NCBI RefSeq assembly: GCF_001028665.1
Contig: NZ_CP011504.1
Location: 2,232,001 to 2,296,000 of the forward strand
Length of the DNA: 64,000 bases
Direction of reading: 5' to 3'
Source of the DNA: Burkholderia pyrrocinia
GTDB lineage: Bacteria; Pseudomonadota; Gammaproteobacteria; Burkholderiales; Burkholderiaceae
Shown: in pieces, positions 1 to 7,818 of the stretch
Layout of the letters: every line of letters starts with the position of its first letter
How positions within the stretch are numbered: position 1 is the first letter of the stretch
Position numbers and translations under genes: made by a program
The notes under the pieces: model-generated
Database searches by the model: none
Told to the model about the DNA's origin: nothing
What the model saw: the letters and a program-made list of their open reading frames with translations, nothing else

Positions 1-340
1 CATCGTTGCCGGCGAACCAGCTCCGTGCGTCGGCGTGCGGGAACAGGCGCGGCAGGTGCTCGTAAAACGCGAAATCCATGCCGACGATCACGGTAACGGG
101 CGCGGCCATCGTCTTCGCGAGATTGCCTTCGGACAATGCGGGCTTCAGGCGCGCCTTCGCTTCGGGCGACTTGACGAACACGAAGCGCGCAGGGCTCGAG
201 TTCGCCGACGTCGGGCCGAATTTCGTCAGGTCGATCAGCCGGTGCAGCAGCGCGTCGTCGACGGGTTTGTCCTGCCACGCGTTGTGCGTGCGCGCGGTGC
301 GGAACAGTTGATCGAGGGCGGAATCGGAGAGCGTCGTCAT
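1..340 (-). CDS. rutE: RutE-type malonic semialdehyde reductase (nitroreductase family), 3' part missing
   Basis: Only the first 113 residues lie in the window; the gene runs off the left edge. The reverse strand starts with ATG at 340 and reads [20 protein letters not shown], followed by a [11 protein letters not shown] segment (about residues 42-52) and a segment ending in [11 protein letters not shown]. These match the N-terminal half of E. coli RutE closely. RutE is an FMN-dependent nitroreductase-fold enzyme that reduces malonic semialdehyde to 3-hydroxypropionate in uracil breakdown. The same family is annotated as HadB/RutE in many Burkholderia. The substrate is inferred from family, not shown here. 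It diverges from the alkB-like gene across about 240 bp. Confidence 0.85.
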   Translation of the reverse strand, partial: MTTLSDSALDQLFRTARTHNAWQDKPVDDALLHRLIDLTKFGPTSANSSPARFVFVKSPEAKARLKPALSEGNLAKTMAAPVTVIVGMDFAFYEHLPRLFPHADARSWFAGND

Positions 341-578
341 GATGGGATCCGGAAAGAAAGCGGCCGGGTCGCGCCGGCCGGCATGGCGGAAGAAAGCGGC
401 ACCCCTCGGCAGGGCGTACCGCAACACGCCGCGATGATAGCGTGATGCGCGAAAGCGCATCGCGGTGCGCGGCGGTTTCCTTTCATCGGCGAATGACAGC
501 GCATGGCGGCGCGCGGCGCCGTTGGCTAGTATGCAGACATGCATGGCTCGTCCCATTCATCGCCCGTTCCTTCCCGAC

Positions 579-1184
579 ATGTCGACACCCGATCTTTTCC
601 CTGACACGCCCGCGCCCGACGTGGATTGGTATCCGGACTGGCTCGCGCAGCCCGACGCCGATCGCGCGCTGGCCGCGCTGATCGGCGAGGTCGCGTGGCG
701 GCAGGACACGATCCGCACGCCGCGCGGGCGCATTCCGTTGCCGAGGCTCACGGCGTGGCAGGGCGAACCCGATGCCGTTTACGTGTATTCGGGGATCCGC
801 AACGTGCCGGCGCCGTGGACGCCGGCCGTGCTCGACCTGAAGCACGCGGTCGAGGCGACGTGCGGCGCTCGCTTCAACAGCGTGCTGCTCAATCGCTACC
901 GCAACGGGCAGGACAGCCTGGGCTGGCATGCGGACAACGAGCCCGAACTCGGCGATGCGCCGGTGATCGCGTCGGTGAGCCTCGGTGCGATGCGCGTGTT
1001 CGATCTCCGCCATCGCGCGACCGGCGTCACGCATGCATTTCGCCTCGTGCACGGCAGCCTGCTCGTGATGCGCGGGCGTACGCAGTCCGAGTGGCAGCAT
1101 CGCGTGCCGAAGGCGCCGGGCGTGCAGGGCGAGCGCGTCAACCTGACATTCCGGCGGGTGATGCCGGACGGTACGGGCCGGTAG
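579..1184 (+). CDS. alkB: AlkB-like 2-oxoglutarate/Fe(II)-dependent dioxygenase
   Basis: This 201-residue protein belongs to the AlkB family, which removes alkyl lesions such as 1-methyladenine and 3-methylcytosine from nucleic acid by oxidative demethylation. The iron ligands are visible as H117-A-D119 in GWHADNE and H174 in WQHRVPK. R192 in NLTFRRV is the expected 2-oxoglutarate-binding arginine. NRYRNGQDSLGWHADNE is typical of the ALKBH2/3-like branch. I chose ATG 579 because the conserved sequence begins there; ATG 543 in the same frame is an alternative, and neither has a strong ribosome binding site. The gene stands alone, and a candidate terminator follows it at 1212-1241. Confidence 0.85.
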   Translation: MSTPDLFPDTPAPDVDWYPDWLAQPDADRALAALIGEVAWRQDTIRTPRGRIPLPRLTAWQGEPDAVYVYSGIRNVPAPWTPAVLDLKHAVEATCGARFNSVLLNRYRNGQDSLGWHADNEPELGDAPVIASVSLGAMRVFDLRHRATGVTHAFRLVHGSLLVMRGRTQSEWQHRVPKAPGVQGERVNLTFRRVMPDGTGR

Positions 1185-1527
1185 CGGCCGGTCGTCACAC
1201 CAGCGGTGCCTGGGCGGCCGGGTGATTCCCGCCCCTTTTTTCGACCCATGAACGAGCGATAGACGCAATCGGCGGCGCGTGCGGCACGTTGCCGCATGAG
1301 TGTTTTGCCGTGCGGCCTGAAACGGCTCTGAGGCTTGTCCCATATGGGCTTCAGGCAATTTCGATCAACCGTCCGGTTCCGATAGATGAGTGAAACCTCT
1401 GATGGTGCGTCGCAACAATCATTGACTAGACTGTCGAATGGCTGAAACGCGTCGTATACCGGCGCGACCCTTTCGACATGCCCCGTGCGTTGCCGATGCA
1501 ATGCGCAAGGGGGCAGGAGCATAACGC
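1185..1527. other. Intergenic region between the alkB-like gene and a small ORF
   Basis: About 340 bp. Apart from the terminator at 1212-1241, I see only a somewhat less GC-rich stretch around 1340-1440 that could hold the promoter of the small gene at 1528. I recognise no RNA gene or repeat. Confidence 0.4.
1212..1241 (+). terminator. Candidate rho-independent terminator after the alkB-like gene
   Basis: A GC-rich interrupted hairpin (GGGC and an inner GGG pairing with CCC and GCCC) is followed directly by six T residues. It lies 27 bp past the alkB-like stop codon. The stem is imperfect. Confidence 0.5.
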
Positions 1528-1734
1528 GTGACCGTACTCGACCCTTCCTTCGAACCCTCGCTGCACGTCTTCGAACAAGACGGCGGATGGCAATGGGCGC
1601 TGACGGTGAAGCGGGCGACCGGTGTCGGGGTGAAAGTCGTTGCATTCAGTCGGGAAGGCTTTCGCGGCGAAGCCGAAGCTTACGCCGCCGGCCAGCTTGC
1701 CCGCGCCGAGTATGACGACACCGTGACGGCCTGA
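1528..1734 (+). CDS. Small conserved-type hypothetical protein, 68 aa
   Basis: A 68-residue ORF starting with GTG, preceded by a CAGGAG ribosome binding site 8-9 nt upstream. The product begins MTVLDPSFEP and contains GGWQWALTVKR. It is acidic to neutral, with no signal peptide, membrane segment or motif I recognise. Codon use is like neighbouring real genes, and a strong terminator follows at 1777-1802; both support its being a gene. Function unknown. Confidence 0.6.
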   Translation: MTVLDPSFEPSLHVFEQDGGWQWALTVKRATGVGVKVVAFSREGFRGEAEAYAAGQLARAEYDDTVTA

Positions 1735-1776
1735 CGCCGTCGCGTCGATCCCGCCTGAGGATCGCCTTCACCGCGT

Positions 1777-1802
1777 ACCGTCCGCTGCCGGACGGTCTTT
1801 TC
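1777..1802 (+). terminator. Rho-independent terminator
   Basis: A perfect 8-bp stem, ACCGTCCG / CGGACGGT, with a CTGC loop and a following CTTTTCC tract, 42 bp past the small ORF. It separates that ORF from the type II secretion genes. Confidence 0.75.
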
Positions 1803-1916
1803 CGATCGTTGCCAGTTTCCCGTCTTCCGTCTGCCGTGATGCGCGCATCGCGCGATACCGCATGCGGTGCGCCGACGCGCCGCCGCGCCTGCCCGCCCGC
1901 GCTTGCCGCGCCAAAT

Positions 1917-1964
1917 GGTCCGTACCATTCGACACGTGTGTGCCATACGCCGCGCTTAACGTCC
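1917..1964 (+). promoter_or_regulatory. Composite GGTCCGTAAC/Pho-box-like promoter element upstream of gspIJ
   Basis: GGTCCGTACC (1917-1926) is followed by 2 nt, TCGACAC, a 4-nt spacer and GTGCCAT (1940-1946), then TTAACGTCC at 1956-1964. The second 7-mer matches the Pho-box half-site CTGTCAT at 5 of 7 positions; the first is weak (3 of 7). The same layout recurs upstream of the first TPR gene, tpsA and gspF. The -10-like GTCC lies about 92 nt before the gspI ATG. The regulators (PhoB and a VreI-like sigma factor) are inferred. Confidence 0.55.
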
Positions 1965-2055
1965 TTGCACGGCGCCCGTCGCGCCGGCGATGCGGCCTGC
2001 GCCGCGGTTTGGGCGCCGGGCGCCGGGCGACGACCCATCGACAAGAACGCAGGTC

Positions 2056-2487
2056 ATGTGCGACGACAACACCGACTACAACCGCCATGCGCGCGGCGGA
2101 TCGCGCACGGCGCGGGCGCCGGAACGGGGATTCACGCTGATCGAGGTGCTGATTGCGCTGGCGATCGTGGCGGTGGCGCTCGGTGCCGTGATGCGCGCGA
2201 TCGGCGCGCTCGCGTCGGATACCGATACGGCACGCATGCGCCTGCTGGCGTTATGGAGCGCCGATAACGCGCTCGGCGAGATCCGCATCGCATCGACCTG
2301 GCCGCCCGTCGGCACGAATACGTTTGCCTGCCCGCAGGGCCGCTACCGGTTCGTGTGCCGCCAGTCGGTGGCCGCGCTGCCGAGCCCGCTCGTGCGTCGC
2401 GTGACGGTGAGCGTCTATCCGTCCGCGTCGAGCCGCAACGTGCTCGCCGAAGTCGTCACGGTGATCCAGAATGAAGCGCGCCGCTGA
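2056..2487 (+). CDS. gspI: Type II secretion minor pseudopilin GspI
   Basis: A 143-residue type IV pilin-like protein. The prepilin peptidase site is R-G25|F26-T-L-I-E30, with the conserved Glu at mature position 5, followed by a hydrophobic helix (about residues 26-50). GspI nucleates the minor pseudopilin tip complex with J, K and H in the inner membrane and periplasm. Length and the cysteine-containing C-terminal part (FACPQGRYRFVCRQS) fit GspI/HxcV. I chose ATG 2056 because it follows CAGG and gives a short leader; an in-frame ATG at 1990 would extend into poorly conserved sequence. It overlaps gspJ by 17 nt, so the two are probably translationally coupled. Confidence 0.82.
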   Translation: MCDDNTDYNRHARGGSRTARAPERGFTLIEVLIALAIVAVALGAVMRAIGALASDTDTARMRLLALWSADNALGEIRIASTWPPVGTNTFACPQGRYRFVCRQSVAALPSPLVRRVTVSVYPSASSRNVLAEVVTVIQNEARR

Positions 2488-3133
2488 ACCGCGCGCGGCG
2501 GCGCGCGCCCGCGGTTTCACGCTGATCGAGATGCTGGTCGCGATCGCGCTGCTCGCCGTGATCGCGCTGCTGTCGTGGCGCGGCCTCGACGCGACGATCC
2601 GCGGCCGCGACGATATCGCGTCGAATCTGGCGCAAACGCGTCTGCTCGGCCGCTATTTCTCCCAGCTGCAGTTCGACCTGACGAACCTCGTGACGGCCGA
2701 CGAAGTGTTCGGGCCGCCGCTGCGCATCCGCCCGAACGAACTGGTGATGGTGCGCCATCTCGGTGTCGGCGGCGGACCGACGCAGATGCAGGTCGTGCGC
2801 TACCAGCTCAAGGGACGCGAACTCGCGCGCAGCGCGTCGCAGCCGCTCGCGTCGCTGGCCGAGGTCGACGACGCGCTGCATCACATGGATGCGTTCGCGC
2901 GGGTGGTGGCCAGCAACGATGCGCGGTCGATGCAGCTTGCCGTATGGATTCCGCCGGGTGGCTGGACGACGAGCCAGACCGTCATCGAGCAGGCCTACGC
3001 GCAGTTTCTCGCGCAGCACGGCATCAGCAACATCACGTCGCTCGGGATGCCGCTGCCGCGCGGGGTGCGCTTCGCGATCACGACGGGCTCGCCGGCGGTC
3101 GAATACGTGCGGACGATTCCGATCGGCCAGTGA
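2471..3133 (+). CDS. gspJ: Type II secretion minor pseudopilin GspJ
   Basis: A 220-residue pseudopilin with a short leader, cleavage site R-G15|F16-T-L-I-E20 and an N-terminal hydrophobic helix (about 16-38). The size and the body (segments SQLQFDLTNLV and VRFAITTG near the end) fit GspJ/HxcW, which pairs with GspI and GspK at the pseudopilus tip. The start ATG lies inside the end of gspI. No further gsp gene follows; instead a promoter region and the TPR genes begin. The rest of the apparatus is scattered downstream (gspF, C, H, K). Confidence 0.82.
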   Translation: MKRAAEPRAAARARGFTLIEMLVAIALLAVIALLSWRGLDATIRGRDDIASNLAQTRLLGRYFSQLQFDLTNLVTADEVFGPPLRIRPNELVMVRHLGVGGGPTQMQVVRYQLKGRELARSASQPLASLAEVDDALHHMDAFARVVASNDARSMQLAVWIPPGGWTTSQTVIEQAYAQFLAQHGISNITSLGMPLPRGVRFAITTGSPAVEYVRTIPIGQ

Positions 3134-3185
3134 CGGCGGCGCGTGCCGCCCCGGCCCGAAACGCGTTCCGTCCCCCGGGCAAAAA

Positions 3186-3232
3186 GGTCCGTAACTTTCG
3201 TCATACGTCTGTTATTGCCCGTCCGTTAGTCT
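3186..3232 (+). promoter_or_regulatory. Composite GGTCCGTAAC/Pho-box-like promoter element upstream of the TPR-glycosyltransferase operon
   Basis: GGTCCGTAAC (3186-3195), 2 nt, TCGTCAT (3198-3204), ACGT, CTGTTAT (3209-3215), then TTAGTCT at 3226-3232. The two 7-mers match CTGTCAT at 5 and 6 of 7 positions with the 11-bp periodicity of a Pho box. TTAGTCT occurs at the same offset in the gspF element and lies 78 nt before the GTG start at 3310. Confidence 0.62.
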
Positions 3233-3309
3233 CGTGACGAGCATGACCGCCGCGACCGGTTCCATCGGCCGGTTCAGCGGCGGCATCGGCAAACGGGAAG
3301 GGGGCGAAC

Positions 3310-5532
3310 GTGACGGTCGAGCACCGGCATGATGCACACGCGGGCGCGTCGGGGAACGACGCGCGCGGGCAACAGCAAGCGGCGGCGATCCTGAGCCGCG
3401 CACAAAACTGGCACAGCGCCGGACGGTTCGACGACGCTGCGCGCGAATATCTCGCCGTGCTCGCGAAGGAGCCGGACAATCCCCAGGCGCTGCACCTGTA
3501 CGGCGTACTGCAGTTCCAGCGTGGCGCGGCCGACGCTGCCGAAGCGTTGCTGCGCCAGTCGATCGCGATCGCACCCGGCACGCGCGCGCTGTCGGACCTC
3601 GGCGCGATCGCCGGCGAGCGCGGCCGCGTCGACGAGGCGCTCGAGCATTTCACGGCCGCGCTGCGCGCGACGCCCGACGACGTGCAGACGCTCGTGCGTC
3701 ACGGCAATACGTTGATCGGGCTGCGCCGCTACGACGACGCGCTGGCATCGTTCGACCGCGCGCTCGCCGTGTCGCCGCTCGTGCTCGATGCGCTCTGCAA
3801 TCGCGGCAGCGCGTTGCGTGCGCTGCGCCGCTTCGACGAAGCGCTCGACACCTACGATCGCGCGCTGATGGTCGACCCGCGTTCGTTCGAATCGTGGTTC
3901 AACCGCGGCCTCGTGTTGCGCGAACTGCAGCGGCCGGCCGATGCGCTGCAGTGCTTCGATCGCGCGAATGCAATCCGGCCCGGCGTCGCCGCGATCGTGG
4001 CCGAGCGCGGCCGCACGCTGATCGATCTCGATCGGCCGGGCGAGGCGCTCGCCGCTTTCAACGAAGCGATCGCGGCCGATCCCGCGCGAATCGACGTGCT
4101 CTACAACAGCGCGGTGGCGCTCGAACGGCTCGGTCGCGCCGACGAATCGCTCGTCCGCTGCGAGCGCGTGCTGATGCTCGATCCGGATCATGTCCGCGCC
4201 CATGCGACCCGCGGCAATGCGTTGCTGCAGCTCAAGCGCTACGACGACGCGTTGGCCGGATATGCGCGCGCGCTGGCGCTCGATCCGCACGCGGCGGAGA
4301 CCTTGTGCAACCGCGGCACCGCGTTACGTTATCTGAAACGTTACGACGACGCGCTGGCCAGCTACGACGCCGCGCTTGCGCGCGACGCGCGGTTCGCCGA
4401 GGCGTGGACCAACCGCAGCAGCGTGTTGCAGGACCTGCACCGCTACGACGAAGCGATGGCGTCGCTCGACCGCGCGCTCGCGCTGCGTCCCGATCACGCG
4501 ACGAACTGGCTCAATCGCGGCAACCTGCATTTCGAAACGGCACGCACGGACGACGCGCTCGCCGCGTACGACCGCGCGATCGCGCTGCGTCCCGACTACG
4601 CCGAAGCGCATTTCGCGCGCGCGTCGCTGTTTCTGATCGAAGGCGATTTCGCGCGCGGCTGGCCCGAATACGAATGGCGGCTGCGCGATGCGCAGCTTGC
4701 GCGGCACTACCGGCCGTTCACGCAGCCGGCGTGGCACGGCGACACGCCGCTCGACGGCCGGACCGTGCTGATTCATGCGGAACAGGGCTTCGGCGACACG
4801 CTGCAATTCTGCCGCTATGTGCCGCTGGTGGCTGCGCGCGGCGCACGGGTCGTGATCGAGGTGCAGCCGACGCTGCGCGCGCTGATGGCGTCGTTGCCCG
4901 GCACGGCCGACGTGATCGCGCGCGGCGAGCCGCTGCCGGCGTTCGACTGCCACGCGCCGCTGTTGAGCCTGCCGCATGCGTTTCGCACCGAAGAAGCCAC
5001 CATTCCGCGCACCGGCGCCTACCTGCAGGCGGACCCGCAGCGCACGCGCCAGTGGGACGCACTGCTCGGCGAACGGCGCCGGTCGCGCATCGGGATCGCG
5101 TGGGCCGGCAATCCGGAGCACCGCAACGATCACAACCGGTCGATCGATTTCTCGCGGCTCGCGCCGCTGTTCGATCTCGACGTCGAATGGATCAGTCTGC
5201 AGAAGCCCGTGCGCGAACGCGACGAGGCGCTGCTCGCGGATGCACCGGTCCGCCGCATCGACGACGAACTCGGCGACTTCGCGGATACGGCCGCGCTGAT
5301 CGGCGCGCTGGACCTCGTGATCGCGGTCGATTCCGCGGTCGCGCATCTGGCCGGCGCGCTGGACCACCCGGTCTGGGTGCTGCTGCCCGACCCGGCGGAG
5401 TGGCGCTGGATGCGGACGCGCGGCGACAGCCCGTGGTATCCGTCCGCGCGGCTGTTCCGGCAGCCGGCGCCCGGGGACTGGACGGGCGCGATCGACGCGG
5501 TGCGTGCCGCGCTCGAGCCGATGACACGTTAG
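3310..5532 (+). CDS. TPR-repeat protein with C-terminal GT-B glycosyltransferase-like domain (paralogue 1 of 3)
   Basis: A 740-residue protein. Residues ~20-450 are tandem 34-residue tetratricopeptide repeats, with repeated RYDDAL, NRG and YDRAL elements. The C-terminal ~280 residues resemble glycosyltransferase family 9/41 GT-B folds: HAEQGFGDTLQFCRYVP near 488-505, IGIAWAGNPEHRNDHNRS, and VDSAVAHLAGAL near 670-685, similar to the D-T-x-x-H-L-A of heptosyltransferases. No signal peptide, so it is probably cytoplasmic. The GTG start follows a GGGAAGGGGG ribosome binding site. Protein glycosylation is plausible because the giant TpsA adhesin follows the third paralogue, as HMW1C glycosylates HMW adhesins, but the acceptor is unproven. 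Confidence 0.8.
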   Translation: MTVEHRHDAHAGASGNDARGQQQAAAILSRAQNWHSAGRFDDAAREYLAVLAKEPDNPQALHLYGVLQFQRGAADAAEALLRQSIAIAPGTRALSDLGAIAGERGRVDEALEHFTAALRATPDDVQTLVRHGNTLIGLRRYDDALASFDRALAVSPLVLDALCNRGSALRALRRFDEALDTYDRALMVDPRSFESWFNRGLVLRELQRPADALQCFDRANAIRPGVAAIVAERGRTLIDLDRPGEALAAFNEAIAADPARIDVLYNSAVALERLGRADESLVRCERVLMLDPDHVRAHATRGNALLQLKRYDDALAGYARALALDPHAAETLCNRGTALRYLKRYDDALASYDAALARDARFAEAWTNRSSVLQDLHRYDEAMASLDRALALRPDHATNWLNRGNLHFETARTDDALAAYDRAIALRPDYAEAHFARASLFLIEGDFARGWPEYEWRLRDAQLARHYRPFTQPAWHGDTPLDGRTVLIHAEQGFGDTLQFCRYVPLVAARGARVVIEVQPTLRALMASLPGTADVIARGEPLPAFDCHAPLLSLPHAFRTEEATIPRTGAYLQADPQRTRQWDALLGERRRSRIGIAWAGNPEHRNDHNRSIDFSRLAPLFDLDVEWISLQKPVRERDEALLADAPVRRIDDELGDFADTAALIGALDLVIAVDSAVAHLAGALDHPVWVLLPDPAEWRWMRTRGDSPWYPSARLFRQPAPGDWTGAIDAVRAALEPMTR

Positions 5533-5574
5533 ACACGACACGCGATGCGAACAGCGACCAGTGGGAGCCACACG

Positions 5575-7818
5575 ATGACACCGAACGGGGAAGGGATGAC
5601 ATTCGCGAGCGCGCCGGTCGCGCCGGATCGCCGTCCGCCCGACACCGCGCAGCTCGAACGGCTGCTCCTGCGTGCGCGCAAGGCGCATCACGAGGGCGCG
5701 CTGCAGCATGCGGAGAACGCGTATGCCGAATTGCTGACGCTCGATCCCGAGCATCCGGAGGCGCTGCACCTGCTCGGCGCGGTGCGCTTCCAGCAGGGGC
5801 GTCTCGACGATGCCGAGCCGCTGATGCGGCGCTCGGTCGAGCGCCAGCCGGTGCCGCTCGCGCTCGCGAACTATGCGGCGGTGCTGGCCGGGCTCGGGCG
5901 AGATCACGACGCGCTCGCGCGCCTCGACGAGGCGCTCGCGATCAATCCCGTCCATCAGCGCGTACTGTTTCAGCGCGCCGGGTTGCTTGCGCAACTCGCG
6001 CGGCACGACGACGCGCGCACGGTCTACGATCGCCTGCTCGAACTGACGCCCGGCTTCGCCGACGGCTACGTGAAGCGCAGCGACATGCTGCGCGCACTCG
6101 GCCGCCATGACGAAGCGCTCGCCGACTGCGACCGGTCGATCACGCTCGGCGGGCGTTCGTTCGACGCGATGCGCGGGCGCGGTCTCGCGCTGCGCGAACT
6201 CGGCCGTTTCCGCGATGCGGTCGACAGCTATGGCCACGCGCTCGCGCAGATGCCGGGCAGTGCCGAGGTGCTGTTCCTGCGCGGCGTCGCGTATCTGGAC
6301 CTGCACGATCCCGAACGTGCGCTCGCGGATTTCAATGCGGCGATCGCGACGAGCCCGACCTTCGTCGATGCGATCTTCAACAGTTCGATCGCGCTCGAGC
6401 AGCTCGGCCGGCACGATGAGGCGCTCGGGCGCTGCGACCGCGTGCTCGCGATCGATCCGCGCCATGCGCGGGCGCTCGCGAATCGCGGCAACGCAGCCAG
6501 CCATCTGGAGCGCTACCGCGACGCGGTCGACAGCTATGCGCGCGCGCTCGATGCGGAACCGCGCAGTACCGGCGTGCTGTGCAACTACGCGAGCGCACTG
6601 ATGCGCGTCGCACGTCACGACGATGCGCGCGACATGTGCGACCGCGCGCTCGCGCTCGATGAGCGCTTCGTACCCGCATGGTTCACGCGCGGCCGCGTGC
6701 AGCTCGAAACGCACCGCTACGAGGCCGCGCTCGACGATTTCGCGCGCGTGATCGACGCGACGCCGCGCGACAAGCTCGCGCACTTCCACAAGGGTAATGC
6801 GCTGCGCGCGCTGCGACGTCACGACGCCGCGCGGCAGGCGTACGCGGATGCGATCGACCTCGATCCCGACTATGTGCTTGCGCACTGCATGCGCGCGTTC
6901 CTGTGCCTGTCGATCGGCGATTTCGAAGCGGGCTGGGCCGAGTACGAATGGCGCTGGCGCGACACGCAGCTCGACGCGAGCCGGCGCACGTTCGCGCAGC
7001 CGCGCTGGACCCACGGGATGCCGTTCGACGGGAAGACGATCCTGCTTTACCCGGAACAGGGGCTCGGCGATACGTTGCAGTTCTGCCGTTACGTGCCGCT
7101 CGTGAAAGCGCTCGGCGCACGCGTCGTGCTCGAAGCGCCGGTCGAGCTGAAGACGCTGTTGGCGACGCTCGACGGCGTCGACACGCTGGTCGCCCGCGGC
7201 GAGCCGCTGCCGCCGTTCGACGTGCATTGCCCGCTGCTGAGCCTGCCGCTCGAGTTCCGTACGGACCTGGCGTCGATTCCGGCGGGCGTGCCGTATCTCG
7301 CCGCCGATCCCGCGCGCGTCGCGCGCTGGCGCGAACGGCTCGGCGCATCGACGCGGCCGCGCATCGGCCTCGTGTGGTCCGGCAATCCGCTGCACCTGAA
7401 CGACCGCAACCGCTCGATGACGCTCGCGGATCTGCTGCCGCTGTTCGATGACCGCTACGAGTGGATCAGCCTGCAGAAGGTGATCCGCGACGAGGATCGG
7501 CCGGTGCTCGACGCGAGCGCGGTCCGCTTCGTCGGCGACGATCTGGCGGACTTCGCCGACACGGCGGCGCTGACCGCGCTGATGGACGGCATCGTCAGCG
7601 TCGATACGTCCGTCGCGCACCTCGCCGGCGCGCTCGGCCGGCCGCTTGCGCTGATGATTCCGCATACGCCCGATTTCCGCTGGCTGCTGGAGCGGGACGA
7701 CAGCCCGTGGTATCCGTCCGCGCGGTTGTTCCGCCAGCCGGAGGGCGGGCAGTGGGCGCCGGTGGTCGAGCGTATCGCGGCCGAATTGCCGGCGATCGTC
7801 GGCGGGGGCGCGCGGTGA
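5575..7818 (+). CDS. TPR-repeat protein with C-terminal GT-B glycosyltransferase-like domain (paralogue 2 of 3)
   Basis: A 747-residue paralogue of the preceding gene with the same layout: about a dozen TPR units, then a GT-B-like domain containing YPEQGLGDTLQFCRYVP, IGLVWSGNPLHLNDRNRS and VDTSVAHLAGALGRP. I chose ATG 5575 because GGGAG lies 7 nt upstream; an ATG at 5545 in the same frame lacks one. It begins 42 nt after the first paralogue and its stop overlaps the next start by 4 nt (GTGA), so the three are almost certainly one operon. Likely cytoplasmic. Donor sugar and acceptor are unknown. Confidence 0.8.
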   Translation: MTPNGEGMTFASAPVAPDRRPPDTAQLERLLLRARKAHHEGALQHAENAYAELLTLDPEHPEALHLLGAVRFQQGRLDDAEPLMRRSVERQPVPLALANYAAVLAGLGRDHDALARLDEALAINPVHQRVLFQRAGLLAQLARHDDARTVYDRLLELTPGFADGYVKRSDMLRALGRHDEALADCDRSITLGGRSFDAMRGRGLALRELGRFRDAVDSYGHALAQMPGSAEVLFLRGVAYLDLHDPERALADFNAAIATSPTFVDAIFNSSIALEQLGRHDEALGRCDRVLAIDPRHARALANRGNAASHLERYRDAVDSYARALDAEPRSTGVLCNYASALMRVARHDDARDMCDRALALDERFVPAWFTRGRVQLETHRYEAALDDFARVIDATPRDKLAHFHKGNALRALRRHDAARQAYADAIDLDPDYVLAHCMRAFLCLSIGDFEAGWAEYEWRWRDTQLDASRRTFAQPRWTHGMPFDGKTILLYPEQGLGDTLQFCRYVPLVKALGARVVLEAPVELKTLLATLDGVDTLVARGEPLPPFDVHCPLLSLPLEFRTDLASIPAGVPYLAADPARVARWRERLGASTRPRIGLVWSGNPLHLNDRNRSMTLADLLPLFDDRYEWISLQKVIRDEDRPVLDASAVRFVGDDLADFADTAALTALMDGIVSVDTSVAHLAGALGRPLALMIPHTPDFRWLLERDDSPWYPSARLFRQPEGGQWAPVVERIAAELPAIVGGGAR

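Larger units (their letters stand above)
1735..2055. other. Intergenic region upstream of gspI
   Basis: About 320 bp. It holds the terminator at 1777-1802 and the composite promoter-like element at 1917-1964. Nothing else is recognisable. Confidence 0.5.
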